From: Candidatus Bathyarchaeota archaeon
GTDB lineage: Archaea > Thermoproteota > Bathyarchaeia > RBG-16-48-13 > GCA-020355125
Assembly: GCA_030671165.1 (NCBI GenBank)
Contig: DAOVAG010000058.1
Coordinates: 1 to 6,093 of the forward strand
DNA length: 6,093 nt
Direction: 5' to 3'
Program-made: the position numbers and the translations under genes
The notes under the pieces: generated by a model
What the model saw: only the letters and a program-made list of their open reading frames with translations
What the model was told of the DNA's origin: nothing
Databases searched by the model: none
Part shown: positions 1 to 6,093 of the stretch, piece after piece
How positions within the stretch are numbered: the first letter of the stretch is position 1
How the letters are laid out: each line of letters starts with the position of its first letter

Positions 1-173
1 AAAAACGGAAACTCATTTCTGTTATATTACTAAAATTTGTTTACCATAATGTTTACGTAATTGTACTTACCAGTTTTTTCAGGAATTACTACATATTGCA
101 TCGTCTAGACTTGATCCAATTAACTCTTACTTCATGAATCTTACAACAGATTTTGTTTACTTTCTATGTAAAT

Positions 174-180
174 AAAAAAA
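174..180 (-). terminator. T7 tract, possible end of the minus-strand transcript
   Basis: On the minus strand CCTGTTTTTTTATTT begins just beyond the TAA at 185-187. There is no stem-loop before it. It could be an archaeal-type U-tract terminator for the whole cluster, although it lies about 240 bases past the last convincing stop at 421. Confidence 0.3.
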
Positions 181-184
181 CAGG

Positions 185-398
185 TTATATTTCCATCGCA
201 ATAACTTGATCCGCTCTTGGTGAAAACTTCAATAGTAAATTAATATTGTATAATTTTTTTACAATAGGACAATTAATATCGATAATGTCGAAGACGCTCT
301 GCAGATAGAGATATTCTAGCTATAATTTGACTACCTCAAGTCTTGAATCTCTCTCGTTTACATGTAGTTCTTACAAACTTAACCTCTAACGTAATCAT
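185..398 (-). pseudogene. Possible decayed short gene downstream of the cluster
   Basis: Two minus-strand frames read like protein fragments. One begins with ATG at 396-398, reads MITLEVKFVRTTCKRERFKT, meets a TGA at 336-338, and continues as GSQIIARISLSAERL. The second, shifted by one frame, is open from 319 to the TAA at 185-187 and ends LLLKFSPRADQVIAMEI. Joined by one stop and one frameshift near 290, they would make about 70 residues. I do not recognise a family. A T-tract follows the final stop, as expected after a real gene end. Chance open stretches in A/T-rich DNA are an equally good explanation. Confidence 0.2.
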
Positions 399-420
399 TG
401 GACATTATCAGGATCTAATG

Positions 421-945
421 TTAGGAATACATCTTAATCAGATATCTTCGCCATAAAATTCCAGCCACATAACCGCCTAAAGCTCCTTGAACGACCCCTG
501 CAACAAGCATAATCGCAAACAAACTCCAACTTACTGGAATAAGACCCAACACCATGGTTAATGCCATACCTATAGATCCAACAATGACGCTGGAAATCGT
601 TGAAGATAAAATAAGCCTTCTAAAATTTATAGAAGCTCCAGATTTAACTTTTAATAGCTCAGCAGATAGACCTAATAATACACCATAGGTAACGGATAGA
701 GATAGAGTCATTAATAGAAACTCAGACCTCACAAACGCTAGCAATGTACCTGACAAGACGCTGATAAAAAATGACCCTGATAAACCCATGGTTAAGTAAC
801 CCAACATCAGTAAAGTGATCTGTATAAAGACGGTCACCATTTTGTCGTATGGTGCTGGGATTATGATCTTTTCCATAAAAATTATAGCACTGAAAAGAGA
901 TATCAGAGCTATATTTCGGGTATTCATACGATGAATCTTAATCAT
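421..945 (-). CDS. Small polytopic membrane protein, ECF-transporter S-component-like
   Basis: The 174-residue product is almost entirely hydrophobic, with five or six predicted membrane segments at about 11-30, 36-54, 56-73, 75-97, 110-137 and 139-163, and a positively charged C-terminus (WRRYLIKMYS). Length, helix number and the N-terminal pattern RNIALISLFSAIIF recall S components of energy-coupling factor vitamin transporters; the substrate cannot be named. The only histidine is residue 5, outside the helices, so it cannot be a di-heme cytochrome b anchor like FdnI. The ATG at 943-945 overlaps the fdhE stop by 8 bases, implying translational coupling; no strong ribosome binding site is visible before it or before the alternative ATG at codon 7. 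No ATPase or EcfT partner genes are present here. Membrane protein is certain; the S-component assignment is moderate. Confidence 0.7.
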   Translation of the reverse strand: MIKIHRMNTRNIALISLFSAIIFMEKIIIPAPYDKMVTVFIQITLLMLGYLTMGLSGSFFISVLSGTLLAFVRSEFLLMTLSLSVTYGVLLGLSAELLKVKSGASINFRRLILSSTISSVIVGSIGMALTMVLGLIPVSWSLFAIMLVAGVVQGALGGYVAGILWRRYLIKMYS

Positions 946-1804
946 TTCTTATTAAACCGGCATTAAGAGCTTCAATATCAAGATTTAGAGTCAGGATATC
1001 TTCTATACATCTTGGTATGGGTTCTTTAAGTTTCTTTTCAATTATCACTTTTAGGTAATGATTACACTTTGTGCAAAAATCAATTTGAAACTCAGGTTTC
1101 CCCTCAATATTCATATAATTAAGAGAATTAGGTTCTTTATTTTCACAGTTTACACAGATAAAGTAATCGGAGGGATATTCAGCTCCACAGAAATTGCATA
1201 ATAAGTAACGTTTACGATTACGAATTCTAGAGATACTTGGCACTTTACCGCAAATAGGACAGGGGACTCGCCACCATTTATCGTAGAATGATGAGGAGAC
1301 CTTCTTCGAAATTTCTTCAATGAATGGTTGAAGAGATATATTTATCAAGAAAAGTAGGAAATCAGGTTCAATCTTAAATTTCTTTGCATATTTTATTATG
1401 GGAGTTATATCATCACTCAGAGCTGCATCCATTAATTTCATGAAAGAGATCTTTCCATCGTCTATATTATTAATTAAAGTTTCTAAACCTTTCTTAGCAG
1501 GATCCATCGAAATAAATAGATGTATACTCTTTCTAAATATAGATAATAGGGAACCTTCATTAAAAAGTGAAAGATTGAGATAGTGAATTATTGGTTTCTT
1601 ATTTTTTAGGGATTTTTGTTCCAATAAGTTTAAAGGAAGTTGATCAACCCAGCTAGTTTTTGCATCATCATTCGATTGTGTATAGTGGTTTTTTTGAGCA
1701 TGTAAAATCTTACTCTGAAGCTCAAGATATTCGCGTAAATCTTCATGTTTAGGTATTGAATCAGCTATGATTTTCAAACGTTCAGTTATAGATAAATATT
1801 TCAA
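938..1804 (-). CDS. fdhE: Formate dehydrogenase accessory (maturation) protein FdhE
   Basis: This 288-residue protein matches the length and layout of FdhE (about 309 aa in E. coli). FdhE is a rubredoxin-like cytoplasmic protein that binds the catalytic subunit of respiratory formate dehydrogenases and is needed for their activity before Tat export. The N-terminal half is mostly helical. The C-terminal half carries four CxxC pairs: Cys182/185 (WWRVPCPICG), Cys203/206 (RYLLCNFCGAEY), Cys217/220 and Cys244/247 (CTKCNHYLKVI). Spacing and surrounding residues agree by eye with E. coli FdhE, and the tail (DILTLNLD... GLIR) also matches. The start is TTG, supported by a GAGG site. The 3' end overlaps the next gene by 8 bases. 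Its presence beside an FdnG-class subunit strongly supports a genuine exported formate dehydrogenase here, even though that subunit is a Cys rather than Sec enzyme. No frameshift or missing cysteine is seen. Confidence 0.94.
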   Translation of the reverse strand: MKYLSITERLKIIADSIPKHEDLREYLELQSKILHAQKNHYTQSNDDAKTSWVDQLPLNLLEQKSLKNKKPIIHYLNLSLFNEGSLLSIFRKSIHLFISMDPAKKGLETLINNIDDGKISFMKLMDAALSDDITPIIKYAKKFKIEPDFLLFLINISLQPFIEEISKKVSSSFYDKWWRVPCPICGKVPSISRIRNRKRYLLCNFCGAEYPSDYFICVNCENKEPNSLNYMNIEGKPEFQIDFCTKCNHYLKVIIEKKLKEPIPRCIEDILTLNLDIEALNAGLIRND

Positions 1805-1812
1805 ATTTAATG

Positions 1813-1816
1813 CCTC
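1813..1816 (-). promoter_or_regulatory. Ribosome binding site that selects a TTG start for fdhE
   Basis: GAGG on the minus strand lies 8 bases before the TTG at 1802-1804. No ATG or GTG occurs in frame between this TTG and the upstream in-frame TAA (1865-1867), so the TTG is the best-supported start. Confidence 0.6.
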
Positions 1817-1845
1817 AAGTAAAGATTTTAATGGAAAAAACGTAG

Positions 1846-1862
1846 TATAATTTAAAATTATA
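1846..1862. promoter_or_regulatory. Perfect A/T palindrome, candidate TATA box/operator upstream of fdhE
   Basis: The plus strand reads tataattt-a-aaattata, an exact inverted repeat with 8-base arms and a 1-base centre, in the 107-base gap before fdhE. On the minus strand the core TTTTAAAT is centred about 50 bases before the fdhE start. An archaeal transcript would therefore begin near 1828, leaving a leader of about 24 bases that contains the GAGG ribosome binding site. It could act as a TATA box, as a binding site for a dimeric regulator, or as both. All 17 bases are A or T, so chance is a real alternative. Confidence 0.4.
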
Positions 1863-1911
1863 GTTTACTGGAATGACAGATCTTATTTGTATGAGCGCCT
1901 GCTTTAGAAGT

Positions 1912-2475
1912 TTAGCCCCAGGCGGGTTCTACTTCTCTATTTTTTTTACATAAAAAGTCGTGTAGCTTAGATTCACCATCTAAAAGAGTGAGAACTATGT
2001 CACTGTCATCATATTCAGGTATAGACGTGGACAATGTATAAGTCCCCGCGGGTAAATTATCAAATTCGTAATATCCATTTGCATCAATAGGTTTGTATTT
2101 GTTGGAGATTGGTAGAATTAGAATGACTGTGCCCTTGTTCAGGATAGGTTCATTTGTTTCACTATCACGGATATTTCCCTTTATACTGGATGTGCCTTGA
2201 GCTTTATTTAGAATAAAATTTTGAATGGTATGTTCGTTATCTTTAATTGTTACTTTCTTGCTTTTTGATTGGTAACCCTTCAAGTTAACGGATACTTCTA
2301 ACATTCCAGTGGGTAGTTCATCGAATGTATAGTATCCATCAGCTAAAGTTAATGTTTCAAATTCATCACATGTAACTTTAGCACCATTCAAAATGGCACG
2401 ATCTGTAGAATATACATAGCCTGAAAGTTTCCTTTTTTCAGAATCAATTCCTGCTGTACCATCTGCCATTAGCAC
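1912..2475 (-). CDS. Two-repeat carboxypeptidase-regulatory-like beta-sandwich protein
   Basis: The 187-residue product contains two tandem carboxypeptidase-regulatory/CnaB-like repeats, about residues 16-90 and 97-176. Each has the hallmark G-x-V/I-x-D/T opening strand and a near-identical turn: DGYYTFDELPTG at 46-57 and NGYYEFDNLPAG at 133-144. Such domains are small beta-sandwiches used for protein or carbohydrate contact and have no catalytic centre; none is visible here. There is no signal peptide, membrane segment or lipobox. An in-frame TGA directly precedes the GTG at 2473-2475, so no longer N-terminus with a signal is possible. Translation may instead begin at the ATG two codons later (2467-2469), where GAGTG could serve as a weak ribosome binding site. 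It lies between the dehydrogenase and its chaperone gene, so a role as an extra subunit, possibly exported bound to the Tat substrate, is conceivable but unproven. The fold is well supported; the function is unknown. Confidence 0.85.
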   Translation of the reverse strand: MLMADGTAGIDSEKRKLSGYVYSTDRAILNGAKVTCDEFETLTLADGYYTFDELPTGMLEVSVNLKGYQSKSKKVTIKDNEHTIQNFILNKAQGTSSIKGNIRDSETNEPILNKGTVILILPISNKYKPIDANGYYEFDNLPAGTYTLSTSIPEYDDSDIVLTLLDGESKLHDFLCKKNREVEPAWG

Positions 2476-2503
2476 TCAACTTTTAGAAAATAGATTGTTA
2501 ACT

Positions 2504-2513
2504 AAATTTTAAA
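2504..2513 (-). promoter_or_regulatory. Possible TATA box upstream of the beta-sandwich protein gene
   Basis: The minus strand reads TTTAAAATTT, roughly 30 bases before the start codons at 2475 and 2469. An archaeal start about 25 bases downstream would give a very short leader, which fits the absence of a good Shine-Dalgarno site there. A/T-rich sequence produces such boxes by chance, so this is weak. Confidence 0.25.
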
Positions 2514-2514
2514 T

Positions 2515-2530
2515 AAAAAAATATAGAAAA
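2515..2530 (-). terminator. T-rich tract just after the dehydrogenase stop, possible weak archaeal-type terminator
   Basis: On the minus strand, about 8 bases after the TAG at 2539-2541, the sequence becomes TTTTCTATATTTTTTT with no stem-loop before it. Archaeal RNA polymerase can stop at such U-tracts without a hairpin. If active, it would lower expression of the downstream genes relative to the catalytic subunit. The composition is also what any A/T-rich gap could show. Confidence 0.3.
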
Positions 2531-2538
2531 GGGCTTAT

Positions 2539-5523
2539 CTATGCTTTTTGGATGTTACATAGACAAGTCTTTGTTTCAGGTATTTGAGCTGACACGTCAA
2601 CTGCATCCATTGTTAGTTCATTAGCGCTCGGTCCGGTGCTTAGACCTTTGAATCCCCAATGCCAAGGCATAGCTGCTTGATGAACTGTTTTACCATTAAC
2701 AGTAACTGGTTTCATCCTGTCTGTAATGCTTGCTATTACTCTAATCCCTGCAGGTTTTCTAGCAGTTTTCACCATAACGTAACTTCCATCAGTTACACCG
2801 ATTATGCTTGCCAGTTCTGAGCTTATCTCAACAAACATTTCCGGATGGAGCTCAACCAGCCAAGGTAGGTTTCTTGTCATAGATCCAGCTTGCATGTGCT
2901 CTGTAAGCCGATTTGTTGTAAGAACATATGGATAATCAGCTGAACTTCCCTTCTCAACAGGAAATCTGTCATCCCACATTGTAGGATATTCAGCTGCAAG
3001 AGCTGGATCAGGGCTTTCAACAGGTTCAGAGTGTAAAGGCATAGCATGATAGAAAGGATTTGTAATGGGTTTAGTTGGATTATATAATTTCTTTGACCAT
3101 ATAGCAGCTTTATCGATACCTAGCCATGTGTCTGAGTCCATTGCAAACCAGACGAAGAATGAGCTAAGACCTGGGTTCGTTTCGTCAGGATTATATAAAA
3201 CTCGTTGGTTGAGCATCCAACTGAAGGCCCAATTTTTATAGTATCCATATTTTTCGTCATCTGAGTCTGCGGGTGTGATGTCTCTCCTCTTAGATAGATT
3301 ACCACCTACTTCTGGATAGTTATCTGGATCATATCCCGTCTTGTAGAGTACGTTTGCAGCTGCTTGGGGTAGGTTAACTCCGCCGACTATTATGCTTTTT
3401 GCTGCGGTTTCCATGTAAACAGCTTCAGCAATTGCCTCGGCATCAACTGTATCCGTGCCTAATGTTAATGGTAGAAAGCTTGAAGGCCAGGTTGTTTCGG
3501 GGTTATTCTCTAGCTCTTTAGTACCTACAGTTCTTTTAATTTGAACAGAGTTTTCGTCTTCATATTTCTCAGATGGAAGCTTGATATTCGCGGCTTTCAA
3601 GGTTGAGCGAATGTTCTGATATAATTCGGTTAAGTAAGCGAGTTCCGGTTTACATTCCTCACCTAGCGGTTCAACGGCTTTCCATCGCCATTGAATCCAT
3701 CTCCCTGTATTCGTTATGCTTCCAGATCTCTCAATCTGAACGGTTCCCGGTAACAATATATCTGCATATATAGCGGTCTCTGTTTCAAAAATCTCATTTA
3801 CAACCGTGAAGAGGTGCTCAGAGGATAACGCATCTCTAACCATGTTAACATTTGCTACTGAAACAGCAGGATTTTCGCCATTACAGAGCAGTACTTTAAT
3901 TTTACCATCACCAATTGCTCTAAATAGTTGCACTATTGGATTACCTTTTACAACTGGTAAATCACATACAACAGGCTCGTTATCAGGATCTATACCAGGC
4001 CAAGTTCCTACATAAACTCCCCAATGATATTCTAGTGAATTCCAAGTTGGGAAAAGTCTGGCATCGGTCCGATATTCAATAACTTTACTTAGAGTCTCAG
4101 CTTCACTTAGACTCGCCCAAGGATAAGTAGTACCATTTGTGACTCCTCCACGTTTTTCAGGATCAGTATTTTTCCACATCTGATATCTCTTTAATTCTTC
4201 CATAGTTACAGGTGGAGCTCTGTATCCCATGAGGAGGTGGGAAAGAAGATTCATATCTGTAGATCCTTGTACATTGCTGATGCCACGTAATGCATTAACT
4301 CCGCCACCGGGTTTTCCCATATTACCGAGTAATAATTGAAGAATTGCGTGTGCTCTAATTGCTTGAGTTGCATTTGAATGTTGAGTAGTGCCCATTGAGT
4401 AGTAGATGTTACTCGGTTTGTTGCCGGAGAAAGTGTCTGCTACAAGTAGGAATTTAGCTTTGGGAATACCGGAGATTCTCTCCACTTCATCTGGCGTATA
4501 ACGGTTAACTAATGCTTTAAGTTTTCCAAATATGGACTCAGTATTTGTCATCCAATCAGCTAAAGGTCCTTCTCCGTCAGTTTTGTAATGTGCATTTGTT
4601 CTTGTCACTAAAAAGGTCTCATCAAGACGTTCATGTTTTTCATAAATTACGTATCGAATTATACAGAGGAATATAGCCGCTTCTGAACCTGAGCGGTATC
4701 TGGAGTAAATATGTGCTTTAGCCGCGGTGCGAGTGAATCTTGGGTCGAGAACTATTACCGTTGCGCCGTTATCCACTGCTTCTTGGACCCATTTAAATTC
4801 CATGGTGTGGGATTCTGCAGGGTTGCTCATTATTAGAAAACACTTTGAATTCTTTGCATCGATAACGTGGTTTGTCATCGCTCCGAAACCAAAAGTGCTA
4901 CCGAGAGCTGCTACAGTTGATGCGTGACATTTTCGTGCTTGATGTTCCACATTATTAGAGCCAAGCAGAGAAATCAGTTTTCTAGCTAAATAACATTCCT
5001 CATTATTCCAGTATGATGAACCCAACCAAGAGATGGGGTTATCTTTGCCATTATAGTAGTAATTGGAACCGTGTTTATAGGGGACACCGGTTAAGGCGTC
5101 TTTAACCTTATTAGAAATTGTAGAGTATGCTTCATCCCAAGATATTTGTTGCCACTGTGGATCCTCATCTTTACCTTTCAGAGGGTTAGTTCTTTTCATG
5201 GGATATAAGATGCGACGGTCACTGGTATAGAGCTGTAATGCTGCAGCTGCTTTACTACATGTAGCTCCTTGGTTTATTGGATGGTTTGGATCCCCTTCAA
5301 CTTCAATAATTTTTCCTTGAAGAGTTGTTACTATCAGTCCACAGCCACCTGCACAGTAGGGACAGATCGTTGGAACCCTTTGCCCTATCTTATAGTTTTC
5401 ATATTTAGTACTAGTTAGGTCCGATGCGTTTGCAGTTGGTATTGATTTTCCTATAATATCTTTTAATGCGAGCGATGCAATTGATGCTGCTCCAGCTATT
5501 TTTATAAAGTTTCTTCTATCCAT
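2539..5523 (-). CDS. fdnG: Formate dehydrogenase, FdnG-type catalytic alpha subunit (Cys variant, Tat-exported)
   Basis: This molybdopterin oxidoreductase (994 aa; E. coli FdnG is about 1015) is expected to interconvert formate and CO2 at a Mo- or W-bis-MGD centre. Residues 3-9 (RRNFIKI) form a twin-arginine motif, followed by a hydrophobic stretch and an Ala-Asn-Ala cleavage site near 33, so the enzyme should act outside the membrane. Cys54, Cys57, Cys61 and Cys89 bind the proximal [4Fe-4S] cluster, and Lys91 matches the conserved lysine between cluster and pterin. The FdnG-class active-site motif QAR-x-C-H places Cys199 (TGT codon) where E. coli has Sec196, followed by His200; the GAMTNH motif follows. 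The block around 390-422 (IRAHAILQLL, GGGVNALRG, NVQGSTD) is typical of the class. The C-terminal pterin-binding domain (about 865-994) aligns by eye with FdnG, including the HWGF and PE-x-K motifs. The family call is firm; metal and physiological direction cannot be read from sequence. Confidence 0.96.
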   Translation of the reverse strand: MDRRNFIKIAGAASIASLALKDIIGKSIPTANASDLTSTKYENYKIGQRVPTICPYCAGGCGLIVTTLQGKIIEVEGDPNHPINQGATCSKAAAALQLYTSDRRILYPMKRTNPLKGKDEDPQWQQISWDEAYSTISNKVKDALTGVPYKHGSNYYYNGKDNPISWLGSSYWNNEECYLARKLISLLGSNNVEHQARKCHASTVAALGSTFGFGAMTNHVIDAKNSKCFLIMSNPAESHTMEFKWVQEAVDNGATVIVLDPRFTRTAAKAHIYSRYRSGSEAAIFLCIIRYVIYEKHERLDETFLVTRTNAHYKTDGEGPLADWMTNTESIFGKLKALVNRYTPDEVERISGIPKAKFLLVADTFSGNKPSNIYYSMGTTQHSNATQAIRAHAILQLLLGNMGKPGGGVNALRGISNVQGSTDMNLLSHLLMGYRAPPVTMEELKRYQMWKNTDPEKRGGVTNGTTYPWASLSEAETLSKVIEYRTDARLFPTWNSLEYHWGVYVGTWPGIDPDNEPVVCDLPVVKGNPIVQLFRAIGDGKIKVLLCNGENPAVSVANVNMVRDALSSEHLFTVVNEIFETETAIYADILLPGTVQIERSGSITNTGRWIQWRWKAVEPLGEECKPELAYLTELYQNIRSTLKAANIKLPSEKYEDENSVQIKRTVGTKELENNPETTWPSSFLPLTLGTDTVDAEAIAEAVYMETAAKSIIVGGVNLPQAAANVLYKTGYDPDNYPEVGGNLSKRRDITPADSDDEKYGYYKNWAFSWMLNQRVLYNPDETNPGLSSFFVWFAMDSDTWLGIDKAAIWSKKLYNPTKPITNPFYHAMPLHSEPVESPDPALAAEYPTMWDDRFPVEKGSSADYPYVLTTNRLTEHMQAGSMTRNLPWLVELHPEMFVEISSELASIIGVTDGSYVMVKTARKPAGIRVIASITDRMKPVTVNGKTVHQAAMPWHWGFKGLSTGPSANELTMDAVDVSAQIPETKTCLCNIQKA

Positions 5524-5525
5524 TT

Positions 5526-6093
5526 CTATTCCTCCTTTATCTGACGCGCTACGGCATCAGCAAAGTCAATAACTTTAACATTAGATTTCGTGAATCGTGC
5601 TGCTTGGGAAAGGTTCATGACACAGGATGGACATGCAGAAAGAAGGGTTTCAGACCCGATTGTTTCAGCTTGTTTAATCCTTTGTTTAGCAATATCAATC
5701 GAATTTTGGGTTTCCACTGCCTTAAATAAGCCACCGCCACCACAGCAGTGTGTATTCAACTTGTTTTCAGGAAGCTCCGAGAAGTTTGTTGTCAAATTTG
5801 TTAATACGTTTCTAGGCTGATTTGTAACTCCGAGTAAACGAGACAGTTCACATGGATCATGATATGTCATCTTTTCGCTTAATTTTTCTTTAAGCACGAT
5901 TTTCCCATTTTTAACGTATTCATCTACAAGTTCTGTAATGTGAACTAAGGAAAACTTGAGCTTTCGACCTAATACTTTCGGATATTCCTGTTTAAACATT
6001 CTATAGCAACCAGGACAATTGAATACAATCCTCTTTGCACCAGACGATTCAATCATCTCAACATTGTGTTTAACAAATTCTTTAAAACCTGCT
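5526..6093 (-). CDS. HdrB/HdrD-like (Fe-S)-binding protein with CCG domain, 5' end outside window
   Basis: The reading frame stays open to the right edge: the 12 codons upstream of the first ATG (6054-6056) are all sense and read naturally into it, so that ATG is internal and the true start lies beyond the window. The 188 visible residues form a cysteine-rich CCG domain like those of heterodisulfide reductase HdrB/HdrD and GlpC. Counting from the first full codon, CPGC (Cys26, Cys29) ends a first motif. A complete second motif follows: Cys81, 34 residues, Cys116-Cys117 in HCCGGGG, 36 residues, then CPSC (Cys154, Cys157). In HdrB such motifs bind non-cubane [4Fe-4S] clusters, so electron transfer or thiol/disulfide chemistry is likely. 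No membrane segment is visible. The stop (TAG) lies 2 bases before the dehydrogenase start, which suggests a functional pair. It could be the C-terminal half of a larger ferredoxin-CCG fusion. Family confidence is high; the substrate is unknown. Confidence 0.88.
   Translation of the reverse strand, partial: AGFKEFVKHNVEMIESSGAKRIVFNCPGCYRMFKQEYPKVLGRKLKFSLVHITELVDEYVKNGKIVLKEKLSEKMTYHDPCELSRLLGVTNQPRNVLTNLTTNFSELPENKLNTHCCGGGGLFKAVETQNSIDIAKQRIKQAETIGSETLLSACPSCVMNLSQAARFTKSNVKVIDFADAVARQIKEE
5531..5538 (-). promoter_or_regulatory. Strong Shine-Dalgarno site for the formate dehydrogenase gene
   Basis: On the minus strand AAAGGAGG lies 7 bases before the ATG at 5521-5523. It is embedded in the last codons (Lys-Glu-Glu) of the upstream Hdr-like gene. 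This fixes the dehydrogenase start and implies translational coupling of the two genes. Confidence 0.85.

Larger units (their letters stand above)
1..420. other. Gene-free A/T-rich region at the left edge
   Basis: No credible complete gene, tRNA, rRNA, CRISPR array or insertion sequence is visible on either strand. Frames are short and broken by stops. It contains the coding-like fragments at 185-398 and the T-tract at 174-180 described separately, plus a weak 6-base inverted repeat (attgta at 245-250, tacaat at 260-265). Confidence 0.7.

Noticed and set aside
1..16. Minus-strand ATG at 14-16 that could start a gene running off the left edge
   Set aside because: Only five codons are visible and no Shine-Dalgarno site precedes it, so it cannot be supported.
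245..265. Inverted repeat attgta/tacaat as a hairpin terminator
   Set aside because: The 6-base stem is nearly all A/T with a 9-base loop, too weak to support, and it falls inside a possible coding remnant.
39..361. Four copies of gtttac (39-44, 51-56, 155-160, 356-361) in the left gene-free region
   Set aside because: Spacing is irregular, the flanks are unrelated and the word is short in A/T-rich DNA, so there is no case for a repeat array or operator cluster.
421..945. FdnI-like cytochrome b anchor for the dehydrogenase
   Set aside because: The only histidine is residue 5, outside the membrane segments, so no heme-ligating pairs exist.
1398..1583. Open frame of 61 codons on the plus strand within fdhE
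   Set aside because: It lies antisense to a clear FdhE coding region with conserved cysteines and has no recognisable domain. The same holds for plus-strand frames at 3806-4015, 4727-4927 and 5590-5820 and for the minus-strand frame at 3120-3305 inside the dehydrogenase gene.
4924..4929. Selenocysteine (UGA) codon at the dehydrogenase active site
   Set aside because: The codon reads TGT followed by CAC on the minus strand, so the residue is an ordinary cysteine.

Overview
The window is an AT-rich stretch in which every supportable gene lies on the minus strand, so it reads from right to left as one gene cluster for a formate dehydrogenase. In transcription order it holds: (1) the 3' part of a gene for an HdrB/HdrD-type (Fe-S)-binding protein with a CCG domain, cut by the right edge (5526-6093); (2) a full-length 994-residue twin-arginine-exported formate dehydrogenase catalytic subunit of the FdnG class, with Cys where E. 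coli has selenocysteine (2539-5523); (3) a 185-187-residue protein made of two carboxypeptidase-regulatory-like beta-sandwich repeats (1912-2475); (4) the formate dehydrogenase maturation protein FdhE with four CxxC pairs (938-1804); (5) a small polytopic membrane protein resembling an ECF-transporter S component (421-945). The last 420 bases (1-420) hold no convincing gene, only stop-broken coding-like stretches and a T-tract.

The organism is an anaerobe or facultative anaerobe. I lean towards an archaeon of the Bathyarchaeia/Thermoproteota type. My reasons are the pairing of an HdrD-like protein with the dehydrogenase, short TATA-like A/T boxes in the gaps, T-tracts with no hairpin, and my impression that the small membrane protein resembles archaeal hypothetical proteins. 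This is inference. A low-GC bacterium (Chloroflexota or Bacillota) is not excluded, because the AGGAGG ribosome binding site and all the protein families also occur in bacteria.

How the parts fit: the FdnG-like subunit would oxidise formate (or reduce CO2) at a molybdenum or tungsten bis-pterin centre after Tat export. FdhE would act on the apo- or immature enzyme in the cytoplasm before export. The Hdr-like protein is translationally coupled to the dehydrogenase (2-base gap, shared ribosome binding site) and is a candidate redox partner. The usual partners FdnH (four-cluster ferredoxin) and FdnI (cytochrome b) are not in the window. The two-repeat beta-sandwich protein lies between the catalytic subunit and its chaperone and is an unexplained possible subunit. 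Two gaps (63 and 107 bases) carry TATA-like elements, so the downstream genes may also have their own promoters.
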